Assembly: GCF_004283175.1 (NCBI RefSeq)
Contig: NZ_RXNW01000010.1
Location: 62,001 to 126,000, forward strand
DNA length: 64,000 bases
Reading direction: 5' to 3'
DNA from: Legionella longbeachae
Lineage (GTDB): Bacteria > Pseudomonadota > Gammaproteobacteria > Legionellales > Legionellaceae
In this document: positions 46,553-56,731 of the stretch, piece after piece
How the letters are laid out: the number at the start of each line of letters is the position of its first letter
How positions within the stretch are numbered: the stretch's first letter is position 1
Program-made: the position numbers and the translations under genes
Notes under the pieces: model-generated
Databases searched by the model: none
The model's input: only the letters and a program-made list of their open reading frames with translations
Told to the model about the DNA's origin: nothing

Positions 46553-47527
46553 CTAATTTTCTGTATTTTTATTAAGGGCAGCCAAAGTATTTATTGTCGC
46601 TTCTAAAGAAAATTTATGTTTAAAATCTATGTAACGAAACAGTTTATTTAAATCTGGCCTTCTTCTTTGAATATCAATATAGTTTTCGCCATAAGCTTTA
46701 AGATAGGAAATATGCTGAATATCACCCTCTGGATTGACACAATTTTTTACTAATTTAGCGAGTTCATTTATGCTGAGTTCCTGGTTATTACCTACATTGA
46801 TAATTTCTCCAAATGCTTTTTTACTGTTCATAAGTAAATCGAGCATGACCACTGTATCGCGCACATCACAAAATGAGCGTGTCTGTTCACCTGAACCAAA
46901 TACAGTAATTGGCTGATTCTCCAGTGCCTGATTTACAAAATTAGGAACTACCATCCCATAACGACCTGTCTGTCTTGGGCCAATAGTATTAAACAAGCGA
47001 GCAATTACGACGGGAATATGAAATTTTTGATAATAAGCTAATCCCATTGCTTCATTAGCTAATTTGCTAATTGCATAGTTCCAGCGGTTTTTTGCAGCAG
47101 TTTCAAGAATAATGTTATCCTCTTCTGCAAGAGGCAATTTGTTATGTGGCCCATAAACCTCGGCACTTGAAGCCAACAAGACTTGAGCCTTCCAATTAGA
47201 CTTACAAACAGCTTTTAATAAATTTTCGCAGCCCGCAATATTTACAGACAGAACTTTTTCAGGTTCTTGAATAACTTTATATACCCCGACTATAGCGGCC
47301 ATGTGATATATTCGATCCGCCCATGAAGCAAATTTTTCAATTTCAGGCCAGGTAATAATATTGTCTTTAATAAAATAAAAATTGGGGTTAGCAAAAAATT
47401 TTTTAATATTACTTTCTACCCCAGAGCTCAAGTCGTCAATACCACATACCCAATCTCCTTTACCCAAATGGTATTCAACGAGATGAGAACCTATAAAACC
47501 TGCAGCACCAGTCACTAGTATTCGCAT
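46553..47527 (-). CDS. NAD-dependent sugar-nucleotide epimerase/dehydratase
   Basis: Extended SDR of 324 residues that modifies a UDP-sugar for the local polysaccharide, likely a 4-epimerase or decarboxylase. It has the cofactor loop GAAGFIGSH, the active-site SSAEVYGPHNKLP region, YAISK (YxxxK) and LFNTIGPRQTGRYGMVVP. It lies between the TPR porin and the UDP-sugar dehydrogenase on the same strand (spacers of about 100 and 130 bases). The exact reaction cannot be told from sequence. Confidence 0.85.
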   Translation of the reverse strand: MRILVTGAAGFIGSHLVEYHLGKGDWVCGIDDLSSGVESNIKKFFANPNFYFIKDNIITWPEIEKFASWADRIYHMAAIVGVYKVIQEPEKVLSVNIAGCENLLKAVCKSNWKAQVLLASSAEVYGPHNKLPLAEEDNIILETAAKNRWNYAISKLANEAMGLAYYQKFHIPVVIARLFNTIGPRQTGRYGMVVPNFVNQALENQPITVFGSGEQTRSFCDVRDTVVMLDLLMNSKKAFGEIINVGNNQELSINELAKLVKNCVNPEGDIQHISYLKAYGENYIDIQRRRPDLNKLFRYIDFKHKFSLEATINTLAALNKNTEN

Positions 47528-47628
47528 AGAAATAATATCCCCATATTTCTTTGCTTTAATTATAGTCTATTTTAATTTAAAATTTTGAATCGACTGAATT
47601 ATTTTATGAAGAGGATGCCTACCTGGGC

Positions 47629-50600
47629 TTAAAAACGTCGAGTAAGAATTAAACCAGTAGACCATGCATGATAATTTCCTGTGGGATTTTCTCTAAGAGT
47701 ATATCCTCCTTTAAGTCGGAGTTGCCAATCCGTGTAGAGCCCCCAAAATGCCTGGAATGCAAAATCTTCTTCATAGTAGTAATGGGGAAAAGTTTCATCC
47801 TTTTGCATTCCAAATCCGCCTGATAAACTATAGCCAACATTCTCTGATTGAATGTAGTACGTTTCAATAGTTGCTTCATAGCCATTAAAATCAAGGGGAT
47901 CATAATAGCCATTTGCCAAGCGTTTTTTGTATTGCCAAATATCAGCATTAACACCCACAGTGACTTTCCAATGCTCAGAACCAAAAATTCTCGCTTTTGG
48001 CCAAATATTATAGTGCCAATAACTATTGGTATCACTTAGCTCCGAATAAGAAACCAGTAGGTTTAAATATTTTTGAATGAACGGCTGCCACTCTAAGTAA
48101 ATACCATTACGAGTTTCCATAATTTGTAAAGAAATGGATCTGGGTGACTGCGGTACAAGATAGGGTCTATACAAATTATGTAAATTTGTAAAAGTTAATT
48201 TGGCTGTTTCTCCAATATTGGGATTAAAGTTGAGTTCGTAAATTCCATGGTTATTTTCATTTTGAATTTTCAAGCCTCCTGCTACAGCAGATAGATTAAA
48301 CAAAGATTGGACTTGGGTAGCAAAGCCGACCATGGCACTTTCATCAAAAATGGATCCATTCCCATTATAGGTTTCTAAACCACTACCAATCGCTGCCGTA
48401 GAACGCTCATATAGCCCTCGAAATAATAAACTGAACGTTGGTGTTAGGAAGTATTGAGCAGTTAAAGGTATGCTTAAAATTTTAGTAGTATCCGATGCAG
48501 CAATGTATTCTGTACCCAGATTCACATTGGTTCTAAGTGGAGTCAAAATGATATTGTTTAGACTTTTTACCTGGTTTTCATCAGGGTATAGCTGATTGAC
48601 TTTGTGTAAATAGTTAAGCGCATTTTTTATTTGAAATCCTTTAGCCAGCGCAGCAACTTGAGTTGTCAGCAAATATAAATCATTTGGATTTTTTTCCAAC
48701 AAAGGCTTATTAATCGCAAGAGCGGATTTGTATCTTTCAGCCAAAGCAAGAAATCGAGCTTGCTTCGTTAAATAATCTGTAGTGATTCCTTTTAAGTCTT
48801 TGTACTGGGCAATTGCGTTGAAGGCGCCAAGATAATTCTCTGTCCATGATAACACTTCGGAGTAATGAAGCCATCCTTCAGCAATTTTTGGATATACCTT
48901 GAGAAATAATCGATAAGCGCGGATAGCATCATCGGTTCTGCCTTGCCATCTTAACGCATTGGCCAATTGCAGCATGGCTTCTTGATCGTGAGGTTTTAGC
49001 AGCAGGATTTTTGCGTAACTTTCTTCCATTTGATATTTATCACCAGCCCAAGCAGCTACTTTGCCCTTAGCTCTTAAATAATCAAGATTTGTGGGATCTA
49101 GCGCTAAAGCCTGATTAATTGCTGTCAATGCTAACTGAGGTTTATTAGCCATAGCATAGATTTCAGAAAGCATTTTAAATAAACGAGGATCTTTAGGCTT
49201 CATTTTAATGGCTTTTTTTACTGCATCTTCCGCTTGATTATATTGTCTAAGGCTTGCGTAATTATTGGCATCAGCTACTAACTGCTCTACAGGGCCAAGC
49301 GTTTTCTTTTCCAAATGCACCAGTGCTTTAAGACCTGCAATAGCCTCTTTATTGCCAGGAGACAGGGTTAAAATCTTTTGATAAGTTTCCTTGGCTAATT
49401 TACTATCTTTTAACCAATTTGCGTATTTAGCCTTTATTTCCAAGAAGCTAATTCGGTTAGGTTCAATTTCAATAGCCTTGTTAATCGCATTCATAGCATT
49501 CTGAGGATCTTTTGCCGTTGCATAAGTTTGCGCCATCTCTTGATACAGCATCGCATCCTTAGGATTTAATAATATAGCCTGTTCGTAAACTTTAAAAGCA
49601 TCTGGATACCGATGCTCTTGATTATATAAATTGGCAATTTGCCTTAGAAGACTCACTTTTTCACTATCATCTTGGCTGAGCTCCAGAATTTTTTGGTAGG
49701 TTTCAATGGCTAATTGATTATCCTTTAACCACGTTGCAAGAGTCGCTTTGGATTTTAGGTAGCTTACATTATCAGGGGATAATTCAAGAGCAGTGTTAAT
49801 GGCTTGCATTGCTTTATCAGGTAGCCCTGCAGCAGCATAAGTTTGTGATAAATCTTGATAAAGTGTGGCGTCTTGAGGGTAGATTTGTAGGGCTTGCTCA
49901 TAAGTCTTTATCGCATCAGGATAATTGTGCTCTTGATTTTGAAGGCTTCCTATTTGCTTGAAAATTACAAGGAGGTCTACCGTTTTAGCCTGGTCATTAT
50001 GAGCGGTTAAATCCAATATTTTGTGATAAGTTTCGATGGCCAGCTGATTTTCTTTTAATAGACTTGCCAATCTTGCTTTGGATTGCAAAAGTTCTATATT
50101 GGAGGGATCTAAATTCAAGGCTTTATTAATTGTATCTATGGCTTTATCCGGTTCTTTTGCGGCAGCATAGACCTGAGCTAACTCCTCATATAATTTTGGA
50201 TTATCGGGATTTAAAAAAATGACTTGATTGTAGCTGTTTATAGCATCCGGGTAATTTTTTAACTGCGTCTGCAGACGTCCAATTTCTATCAAGATCTCTT
50301 TCGTGTTAACCTTGATTTTCTCCGATTTGCCAAGCTGTAGGATTTTCTGATAGCTTTCTAAAGCAACAGCAGGTTGCTTGTTCCAGTTTGTAATTTTTGC
50401 TTTAGCCAGCAAATAGTCCACATTATCAGGGCTTAATTTAATGGCTTCATTAATTGCAATTAGCGCTTCTTTGGGTTGATTTGCCGCGGCATATATTTCA
50501 GATAAGTCTTTGTGCAAAGTAACGTTATTGGGTTGTATCCGTAGGGCATGTTTGTAAGCATCAATTGCAAGAGGGTATTTTTTAAGGTGATATTCTATTT

Positions 50601-50811
50601 GTGCCACCCTCAACCATAAATCAATATTGTCAGGTTTTTTTAGTAACAAACCAGTGTAAATAGAAATCGCTTTTTCCCAGTCCTTTTCCATTTCAGCTTG
50701 CAACCCCTCCTTTGGCAACGCCGATTGTGCCTGTGAATCAAGTGAATAGGACGGACTGCTATTAATAACGAGGAGAGATAAAACTGCAAAAAACAAAATC
50801 CGTAATAGCAT
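47629..50811 (-). CDS. TPR-rich outer-membrane barrel protein (PelB/PgaA/BcsC-like exporter)
   Basis: A 1060-residue protein with a signal peptide (about 1-23), a long TPR superhelix about 30-750, and a C-terminal beta-barrel about 760-1060 ending in Phe (STGLILTRRF), the typical outer-membrane terminus. This is the layout of polysaccharide exporters such as PelB, PgaA and BcsC, where the TPRs bind periplasmic partners and the barrel is the exit pore. Part of the TPR region is a repeated block of about 105-110 residues, each starting YP(D/L)A. First gene of the glycan operon, divergent from the pseudopilin. Confidence 0.85.
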   Translation of the reverse strand: MLLRILFFAVLSLLVINSSPSYSLDSQAQSALPKEGLQAEMEKDWEKAISIYTGLLLKKPDNIDLWLRVAQIEYHLKKYPLAIDAYKHALRIQPNNVTLHKDLSEIYAAANQPKEALIAINEAIKLSPDNVDYLLAKAKITNWNKQPAVALESYQKILQLGKSEKIKVNTKEILIEIGRLQTQLKNYPDAINSYNQVIFLNPDNPKLYEELAQVYAAAKEPDKAIDTINKALNLDPSNIELLQSKARLASLLKENQLAIETYHKILDLTAHNDQAKTVDLLVIFKQIGSLQNQEHNYPDAIKTYEQALQIYPQDATLYQDLSQTYAAAGLPDKAMQAINTALELSPDNVSYLKSKATLATWLKDNQLAIETYQKILELSQDDSEKVSLLRQIANLYNQEHRYPDAFKVYEQAILLNPKDAMLYQEMAQTYATAKDPQNAMNAINKAIEIEPNRISFLEIKAKYANWLKDSKLAKETYQKILTLSPGNKEAIAGLKALVHLEKKTLGPVEQLVADANNYASLRQYNQAEDAVKKAIKMKPKDPRLFKMLSEIYAMANKPQLALTAINQALALDPTNLDYLRAKGKVAAWAGDKYQMEESYAKILLLKPHDQEAMLQLANALRWQGRTDDAIRAYRLFLKVYPKIAEGWLHYSEVLSWTENYLGAFNAIAQYKDLKGITTDYLTKQARFLALAERYKSALAINKPLLEKNPNDLYLLTTQVAALAKGFQIKNALNYLHKVNQLYPDENQVKSLNNIILTPLRTNVNLGTEYIAASDTTKILSIPLTAQYFLTPTFSLLFRGLYERSTAAIGSGLETYNGNGSIFDESAMVGFATQVQSLFNLSAVAGGLKIQNENNHGIYELNFNPNIGETAKLTFTNLHNLYRPYLVPQSPRSISLQIMETRNGIYLEWQPFIQKYLNLLVSYSELSDTNSYWHYNIWPKARIFGSEHWKVTVGVNADIWQYKKRLANGYYDPLDFNGYEATIETYYIQSENVGYSLSGGFGMQKDETFPHYYYEEDFAFQAFWGLYTDWQLRLKGGYTLRENPTGNYHAWSTGLILTRRF
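49330..50640 (-). repeat. Four repeats of a three-TPR block
   Basis: Within the TPR exporter, blocks of about 108, 110 and 105 residues, plus a fourth partial one, start YPLAIDAY, YPDAINSY, YPDAIKTY and YPDAFKVY. Each contains AAA..P.KA, a LAIETY(H/Q)KIL or related segment, and a trailing KQIG..QN-type segment. Boundaries are approximate. The higher-order periodicity points to stepwise internal duplication of a three-TPR module. Confidence 0.6.
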
Positions 50812-50995
50812 ATAGTTATCCCTGATATATCCTATAAGATTGGATACAACAATAGCCAGTTAGCAATATAAAAATAGAATGCTATTGTTTTAACGGTTAA
50901 AAATATATATCTTACTTGATTAATTTTAATTTTTGTATTTATTATCACAGTAAAAAGAGAAACTTCTCTCATTTCATGAGCATAGCCTATTTAAA

Positions 50996-51460
50996 ATGGA
51001 AAGAATTCAAACAAAAAATGGAGTAAGGAAAAGCACAGGGGCTACAGTAATTGAAATCATGTTAATGATTATGCTTCTAGTAATTTTTATTGCCATTATT
51101 CTATCAATATATCTACATTTTGATTGGAAAAAATCTCCAGAGGCAATTAAGGAAGAGCAAGATGTTTTAATCATAGAGAATGCCATGAAGTTCTATAAGC
51201 TGGATAATGGATTTTACCCTTCAAATACCCAGGGAATAGCTGCTTTGATTCAAAAGCCAGTTACAGAGCCCGTTCCTCAAAATTGGATAAGGTATTTAGA
51301 TAAAATCCCCAATGACCCTTGGGGATTTGCCTATCGTTATTCAAATCCTGGTAGATTCAGTGCTATTGAAATATACAGTTGTGGCCCCACCCAAAAGCTA
51401 GGCACATGGGCTAAAATAAAATATTGGCTAACATCAAGTCCTAAAATTAATTGTAAGTAA
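50996..51460 (+). CDS. Orphan GspG-like type II pseudopilin
   Basis: A 154-residue pseudopilin. A short basic leader ends at Gly16, then ATVIEIMLMIMLLVIF gives the class III signal with Glu at +5 but Ala rather than Phe at +1. The rest matches GspG: QDVLIIENAMKFYKLDNG, FYPSNTQGIAALIQKP, and the LDKIPNDPWGFAYRYSNPG core. Complete type II operons have gspG beside gspF and gspH; here it is alone between a glycan operon and a Pls-like synthetase. It is either a specialised pseudopilin or a relic. Confidence 0.8.
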   Translation: MERIQTKNGVRKSTGATVIEIMLMIMLLVIFIAIILSIYLHFDWKKSPEAIKEEQDVLIIENAMKFYKLDNGFYPSNTQGIAALIQKPVTEPVPQNWIRYLDKIPNDPWGFAYRYSNPGRFSAIEIYSCGPTQKLGTWAKIKYWLTSSPKINCK

Positions 51461-51484
51461 GTACCAAAACAGAATGGTGAATAT

Positions 51485-54400
51485 TTACATTAACTCTGGA
51501 GCCACTTCTTCTATATCTGCTTTGATAACAGGCTGCGCCATCATTATTTGCGGATATGGGAAACTGTATGCGGCTGATTGAGCGGGAATACCAGCCCAAT
51601 GGGTATTTTCAGGTAAACGTTCACCTTTCATTAATAAAGAAAGGCTTCCTAATGTAGAATTTTCTTCCATCAGGGTATTATAAAGAATGATTGAGTCAGC
51701 CCCTACATTACAGCCGGAATTAATTGTTAAATGAGAAACTTTAAATACGCGATCTTCATAAAGATGAGTTTGTATCCTTGCCCCGTCATTAATGCATACA
51801 TCATCACCAATAGTAATTAAATCAAATTCTGCAAATCCTTCCGTACCCACATAAACTCGTTTGCCTGCTTTAGTTCCAAAACAACGTTCTACACAAAGCG
51901 CAAAAGGCGTCCCTAAAACTTTTTCAGTAAAGTGAGGATTAATAAAATAACTATACGAATATTCAATCACATCATTTTTCCAAATAAAAGGATCCCACAA
52001 AGGTTTAGTAAGAGGCTTCAATTTACCCAACATCACCCACTTTAAAGCAATTAATAGACTAATCAGGCTGACAATAAAAAATAACTCGGCTGGAGGTAAT
52101 AGCAGCGCCGTAACCAACCAGGAGTGAGCCATAAGCATATAATCGATAAAATACAATAAATTAAACAAAATGATCAGTGAAAATGATGTAGGTAAAATAA
52201 TTCTTATAAACTCAATAAACAAGCGTAGACAATAAAGCTTGATGGGTGGATTAAATCTCTCTTCGTCAGAAAATCCAACCGCGATTTCCCTTCGGGGCAA
52301 AAAAACAGCAGGTGAGCCTAACCAGGAAGAATAGGGTTCTTTTGCTTGCTCTCCAGGAGGAGTCACAGAAAGACATCCTAACAGTCCACCATCTCCAATT
52401 GATTGGCCCGCAGGTACCAAACTTACATTACCCACAAATGCTTCATGTCCAATAGACACTGGAGCAAAAGAAATAGAGCCATTGTAGACAATAGGCCAAG
52501 CCAGAGCAACAGAGCTGGCGGTGAACCCCCCGTCTTTAATGGTCAAAAGATCCGGTATAAGGTGAGGTGTTTCGCCCATTTCCACTTTTTTGCCTAATTT
52601 TGCTCCAAGCAATCGTAACAGGATGGGAAGATACAAAGAGTCCGCTAGAACATGTATTTCATTCACATCAAAAATTTTCATAAATGTCCAATGGCGGAGA
52701 TAATACAAACTTTTTAAGGGATAATTGCCGGGTTTTAGCTTTTGCAAAATAATCTTCTTACAAATTATGGTACAAAGATAATAAGTGCTTAAAAATAATA
52801 TACTTCCTAAAGGGATGGCAAAAAATATAGTAGTAAAATAATGCCCTTGGTCATAATAATAGCTAATTAATGAAATTGACGGGATAAGACACAAATAATA
52901 GACCATGATGGCAAAGACTATCCCGAGATAATGAAGAACGCCAAAAAGGATATTTTTCATCATGCTTGGCTCTGTAATCCCCATTTTTCGTTGGGTAACA
53001 TGGTCGGCAGGAAGAACGCCAGATACTGCTGGAGATCCCGAAAAATAAGTCTTCATCGGGACTACCCCCTGATCAGGCAGCATGGACATATCATCCAGAA
53101 CGGCCTCACTTTCAATTGTTGTGTTGATCCCAATTACCGAACGAGAGCCTATGTAGCAATGATCACCTATAGCGATGGTTCCTATTTTTAACCAGCCATC
53201 TTCGACTATATAGCCATTTAATTTACTATCAGTACCTATGGAGGTATTCTCTCCGACGCGGAACAAATCAGGAGTCCCCACATACATAGAGCCTATATAA
53301 CAATTTTTTCCAATTTTAGCGCCTAATAATCGATAATAGACATTAATCAAAGAAGAGCCCACTAAAAATTTGGGCAGAAACAAATTATGTTGCAGTCGTC
53401 GAACTAACCACCATCGGAAATAAAACCACCCCCATAAGGGATATTTTCCAGGTTTTACTCGCCCTAATAATAGCCATTTCAATCCTGTGGTTATAAATAA
53501 AGAAAGGAATGGCATCGCTAAAAATAAAGTGAAAAATATAAGCTCTGATTCTCTTGAGATAATTGAATATTTAGAATTAACCCAGCTATAACACAGAATC
53601 ACCGCTAATAATTGCAAAGTTCCTAAACCATACTGCAAGAAACAACCAAAAACCTGTCCCAAACCACACAAATAATACTTCCACGCTGGAGCCTTGTACT
53701 TTTCATTCTCTATTTGCTCTTTATGAAAATTTGAATGAATCGTAACATCATCCTGAAACTTCTGTTCTAGCTGTCTAATTGTAGGATTTTTATATAAATC
53801 CAAAATTGATATATTTTGTAAAGCAGATATTTTACGCAAATTAGAAATGATTTTAGCTGCATAGAGCGAATGTCCGCCTAAGTCATAGAAAAAATCATCA
53901 TCCATTGAAATATTCGAACAGTTTAAGGCTTCTTCCCATACTAGTGCGATTTGTCTGGCAAGTGGAGAAACAGGTGTAGTTTTTAATTTTTCGATTTTTT
54001 GTTGTACAGGTTTCGGCAACGCTTTTCTATTTATTTTGCCGCTTGCCAAAACAGGGAAGCTTTCTAAAATTTCGACGATTGATGGGATCATATAGTCGGG
54101 AAGGCACGATCTTAAAAATGCCTTAAGCTTATTGGCATCAAAGCTCGAATTTTTATCAAGAATTAAATAAGCAACTAAAGTGGGCTGTTCCAATACTTGC
54201 AAAGACACTGCAGCTTGTTTAATTCCAGCATAGCTCATAATGACCGCTTCAATTTCATTTAACTCAATACGAAATCCCCGTAATTTCACTTGATCATCTA
54301 CGCGCCCTGCAAAACGTAACTCACCATGAATTGTTCTTGAGACCAGATCACCTGTTCGGTACAAGCGTTGCGTTTTATTTTTTGGATTCAATACAAATTT

Positions 54401-55493
54401 TTCTGCTGTATTTTCAGGCCTGTTTACATAACCTCGAGCCAAAGCAACTCCAGCAATACACAGCTCGCCTTCCACCCCTGTTTCTACTTCTTGTAATTGC
54501 TCATCCATAATAAGTACATCATAACCAGGCAAAGGCCGACCTATGGTAATTTCTTTTTCAGGATGACATTCAGCATAAGTAGCAATAACCGTAGCTTCAG
54601 TAGGGCCATAGGTATTGATAATTCGCAACCCTTCTCTACTCCAACGTTTGACTAAACGTGTAGGACAAGTTTCCCCTCCCAAGATTAACAACCGTAAACT
54701 GGGTAAAGCTTCTTCTAAAGTAGCCAATAATGTAGGTACCGTTGAAAAAACACTAACTTGATGTTGTTCTAAAAAAGAATTTAAACCCAGCCCAGAGCGT
54801 ATTTCTTTTGCCGTGCATGCAATTAGAGTGGCCCCATTGGCAAAAGCCATCCATAACTCTTCTAAAGAGGCATCAAAAGCCAAAGAAAAACCTTGATACA
54901 CCGGTCATTGCTGTCCATATTATAGAGCTCACTGGCAACTTGGACGTAATGACAAATACTGCGTTGCGTTATTTCTACCCCTTTTGGTTTTCCAGTAGAG
55001 CCTGAGGTATAGATGATGTAACAGAGATCATCCGCATTTCGTTCGCAATTCGTTTTTAATCGCGTTGCAGGTTGTTTCGAAATTTCCTCACTAAGCGTAT
55101 CAAGCGTATAAAAACTGGCCAAACTAAACTTTTATTTGCCACTTGGATTGATGTTGTTAAAACAGCATCGAATGCCAGATCAGAGAGAATATAGTTAATT
55201 CGTTCGTCTGGATAATCAACTTCGATAGGAACATACACCGCTCCTATCTTTAAAATAGCCAGAATGGCAATGTAGCATTCTAGGGATCGATCTAACAGGA
55301 TCCCTACAATATTCCCCCTGGTTATATTTTTCTCAGTAAGAAAATGAGCCAATTGATTCGCACGACATTCTAATTCTTGATAGGATATAAATGCATTATC
55401 ACAAACTAAAGCAATATTACTCGAATAACAATCAACGGAACGTTCAAAAAAATGATGCAATTGCATAGTGTTATAACCGGATGGAAAACTCAA
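51485..55493 (-). pseudogene. Pls-like single-module peptide synthetase, broken by two frameshifts
   Basis: Three successive leftward frames read as one protein of about 1330 residues. 55493 to about 55115: adenylation N-terminus (VPIEVDYPDERINYIL). About 55122-54905: core motif YIIYTSGSTGKPKG. 54901-51485: substrate Asp in FDASLEELW, NTYGPTEAT, YRTGDLV, the RVDDQVKLRGFR stretch, NRKALP, then a carrier domain (DLGGHSLYAA), then three blocks of membrane helices plus hexapeptide-like beta-helices. This A-T-(TM-C)x3 layout is that of Pls/PosA poly(amino acid) synthetases such as epsilon-poly-lysine synthase. Both breaks look like single-base losses. No condensation or thioesterase domain. True mutation or sequencing error cannot be separated here. 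Confidence 0.75.
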
Positions 55494-55761
55494 ATTGGTT
55501 GCTCCTATTTATTGCGCCATTTTCTATAATTCTTTTGAATTAATGTGTCTTTAAATAAAACGAAGCAGACAAAAAATATTCCAATGTCTGTATCAATACT
55601 ATTAGGACTTACAGAAATACACAGAAGCAAAATTGTTTTTGCGGATTATAATTCTTTGTTACATGACAATCGACCCTATTATGACAATTTTTTAATTGTA
55701 TTTGCTGCGCCCCTTGTTGAGCGCCAGCAAGGACATTTCATGATTTGCTGTCCAACTCACA

Positions 55762-56478
55762 TTATTTAGCAAAAATTGCCTGCAAAAAATTGCTCATGGC
55801 TTGCCAAGAACGTTGTGCGGCAACTTCATTGTAAATAGTACCAAGTTGAGTATCATGTGCATTTGGATTTGTAAATGCGTGCTGAACATGTCCGTACATA
55901 TGCATTTGCCAATCGACACCGGCATCAGTCATCTCTTTACAAAATGCGTGTACCTGATCAGGCTGAACCATAGGATCATCGTAACCATGTAAGGCTAAAA
56001 TCTTCGCTTTAATTGGCTCTGATTTAAGAGTTCCTGGTTGATGTAATAAGCCATGAAAACTTACCACGCCCTTAAGATCGGCTCCAGAGCGTGCTAATTC
56101 AAGAGCGCATAAACCTCCAAAACAAAAACCTATTATTGCAACTCTTTTACTATCTACTTTAGGGACACAACAAACAGCATCTAATCCGGCCTTTATCCGT
56201 TGGCGTAATAAAGATTGTTGCGATATTAAAGGAGTCATTAAAGCTTGTTTTTCCTCTACAGTAGCACCAAGTTTTCCTTGGCCATACATATCTACGGCAA
56301 AGCCAATATAGCCCATCTCCGCAAGCATTTTTGCTTTATCGCAGGCAAATTCGTTTCGACCAGACCAATCGTGGACGACTAATACTGCAGGTCGGGTTCC
56401 AACAATAGATCGATCATATGCTAAAAAACCAAGAAGTTCCTGTTCCCCATCGCGATAAATATGATTTGAAGTATGCAT
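55762..56478 (-). CDS. Dienelactone hydrolase family protein
   Basis: A 238-residue alpha/beta hydrolase with the Cys nucleophile of the dienelactone hydrolase family (GFCFGGLCALE), an upstream HDWSGRN oxyanion segment, the Asp in HGYDDPMV and the catalytic His in VQHAFTNPN. Housekeeping members are common and their substrates are mostly unknown; aromatic degradation is not implied by any neighbour. Single-gene unit. Confidence 0.88.
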   Translation of the reverse strand: MHTSNHIYRDGEQELLGFLAYDRSIVGTRPAVLVVHDWSGRNEFACDKAKMLAEMGYIGFAVDMYGQGKLGATVEEKQALMTPLISQQSLLRQRIKAGLDAVCCVPKVDSKRVAIIGFCFGGLCALELARSGADLKGVVSFHGLLHQPGTLKSEPIKAKILALHGYDDPMVQPDQVHAFCKEMTDAGVDWQMHMYGHVQHAFTNPNAHDTQLGTIYNEVAAQRSWQAMSNFLQAIFAK

Positions 56479-56731
56479 ATCAAGCTCCCCTAAAGTAAAA
56501 CATAATAAATAAACCTAGATAGTAGATAGTAATTTCATCCTAAGAATAGCTGTTCTGTTAAAAATCCGATAGCGAATCATTCAAAATGAATTTAACGTAT
56601 TTTTAATTTAAAAAGAGCCTAGTTTATAATAATTGCGGTTCAGAGATAAAGTTATGAATATTTGTTTAAGAATTATTAGTAGCCCCCTTTTTCGACTACA
56701 CTTAAAATAAAATCTAACGGGGGAATTAATC

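Noticed and set aside
54862-55122. Programmed frameshift in the Pls-like gene
   Set aside because: Two separate -1 shifts, no slippery heptamer or downstream structure seen; mutation or sequencing error is more likely.
55545-55769. 74-codon rightward ORF upstream of the Pls-like gene
   Set aside because: GTG start, no convincing ribosome-binding site, and overlap with the end of the dienelactone hydrolase gene; the translation resembles nothing known. Could be a small gene but support is too weak.
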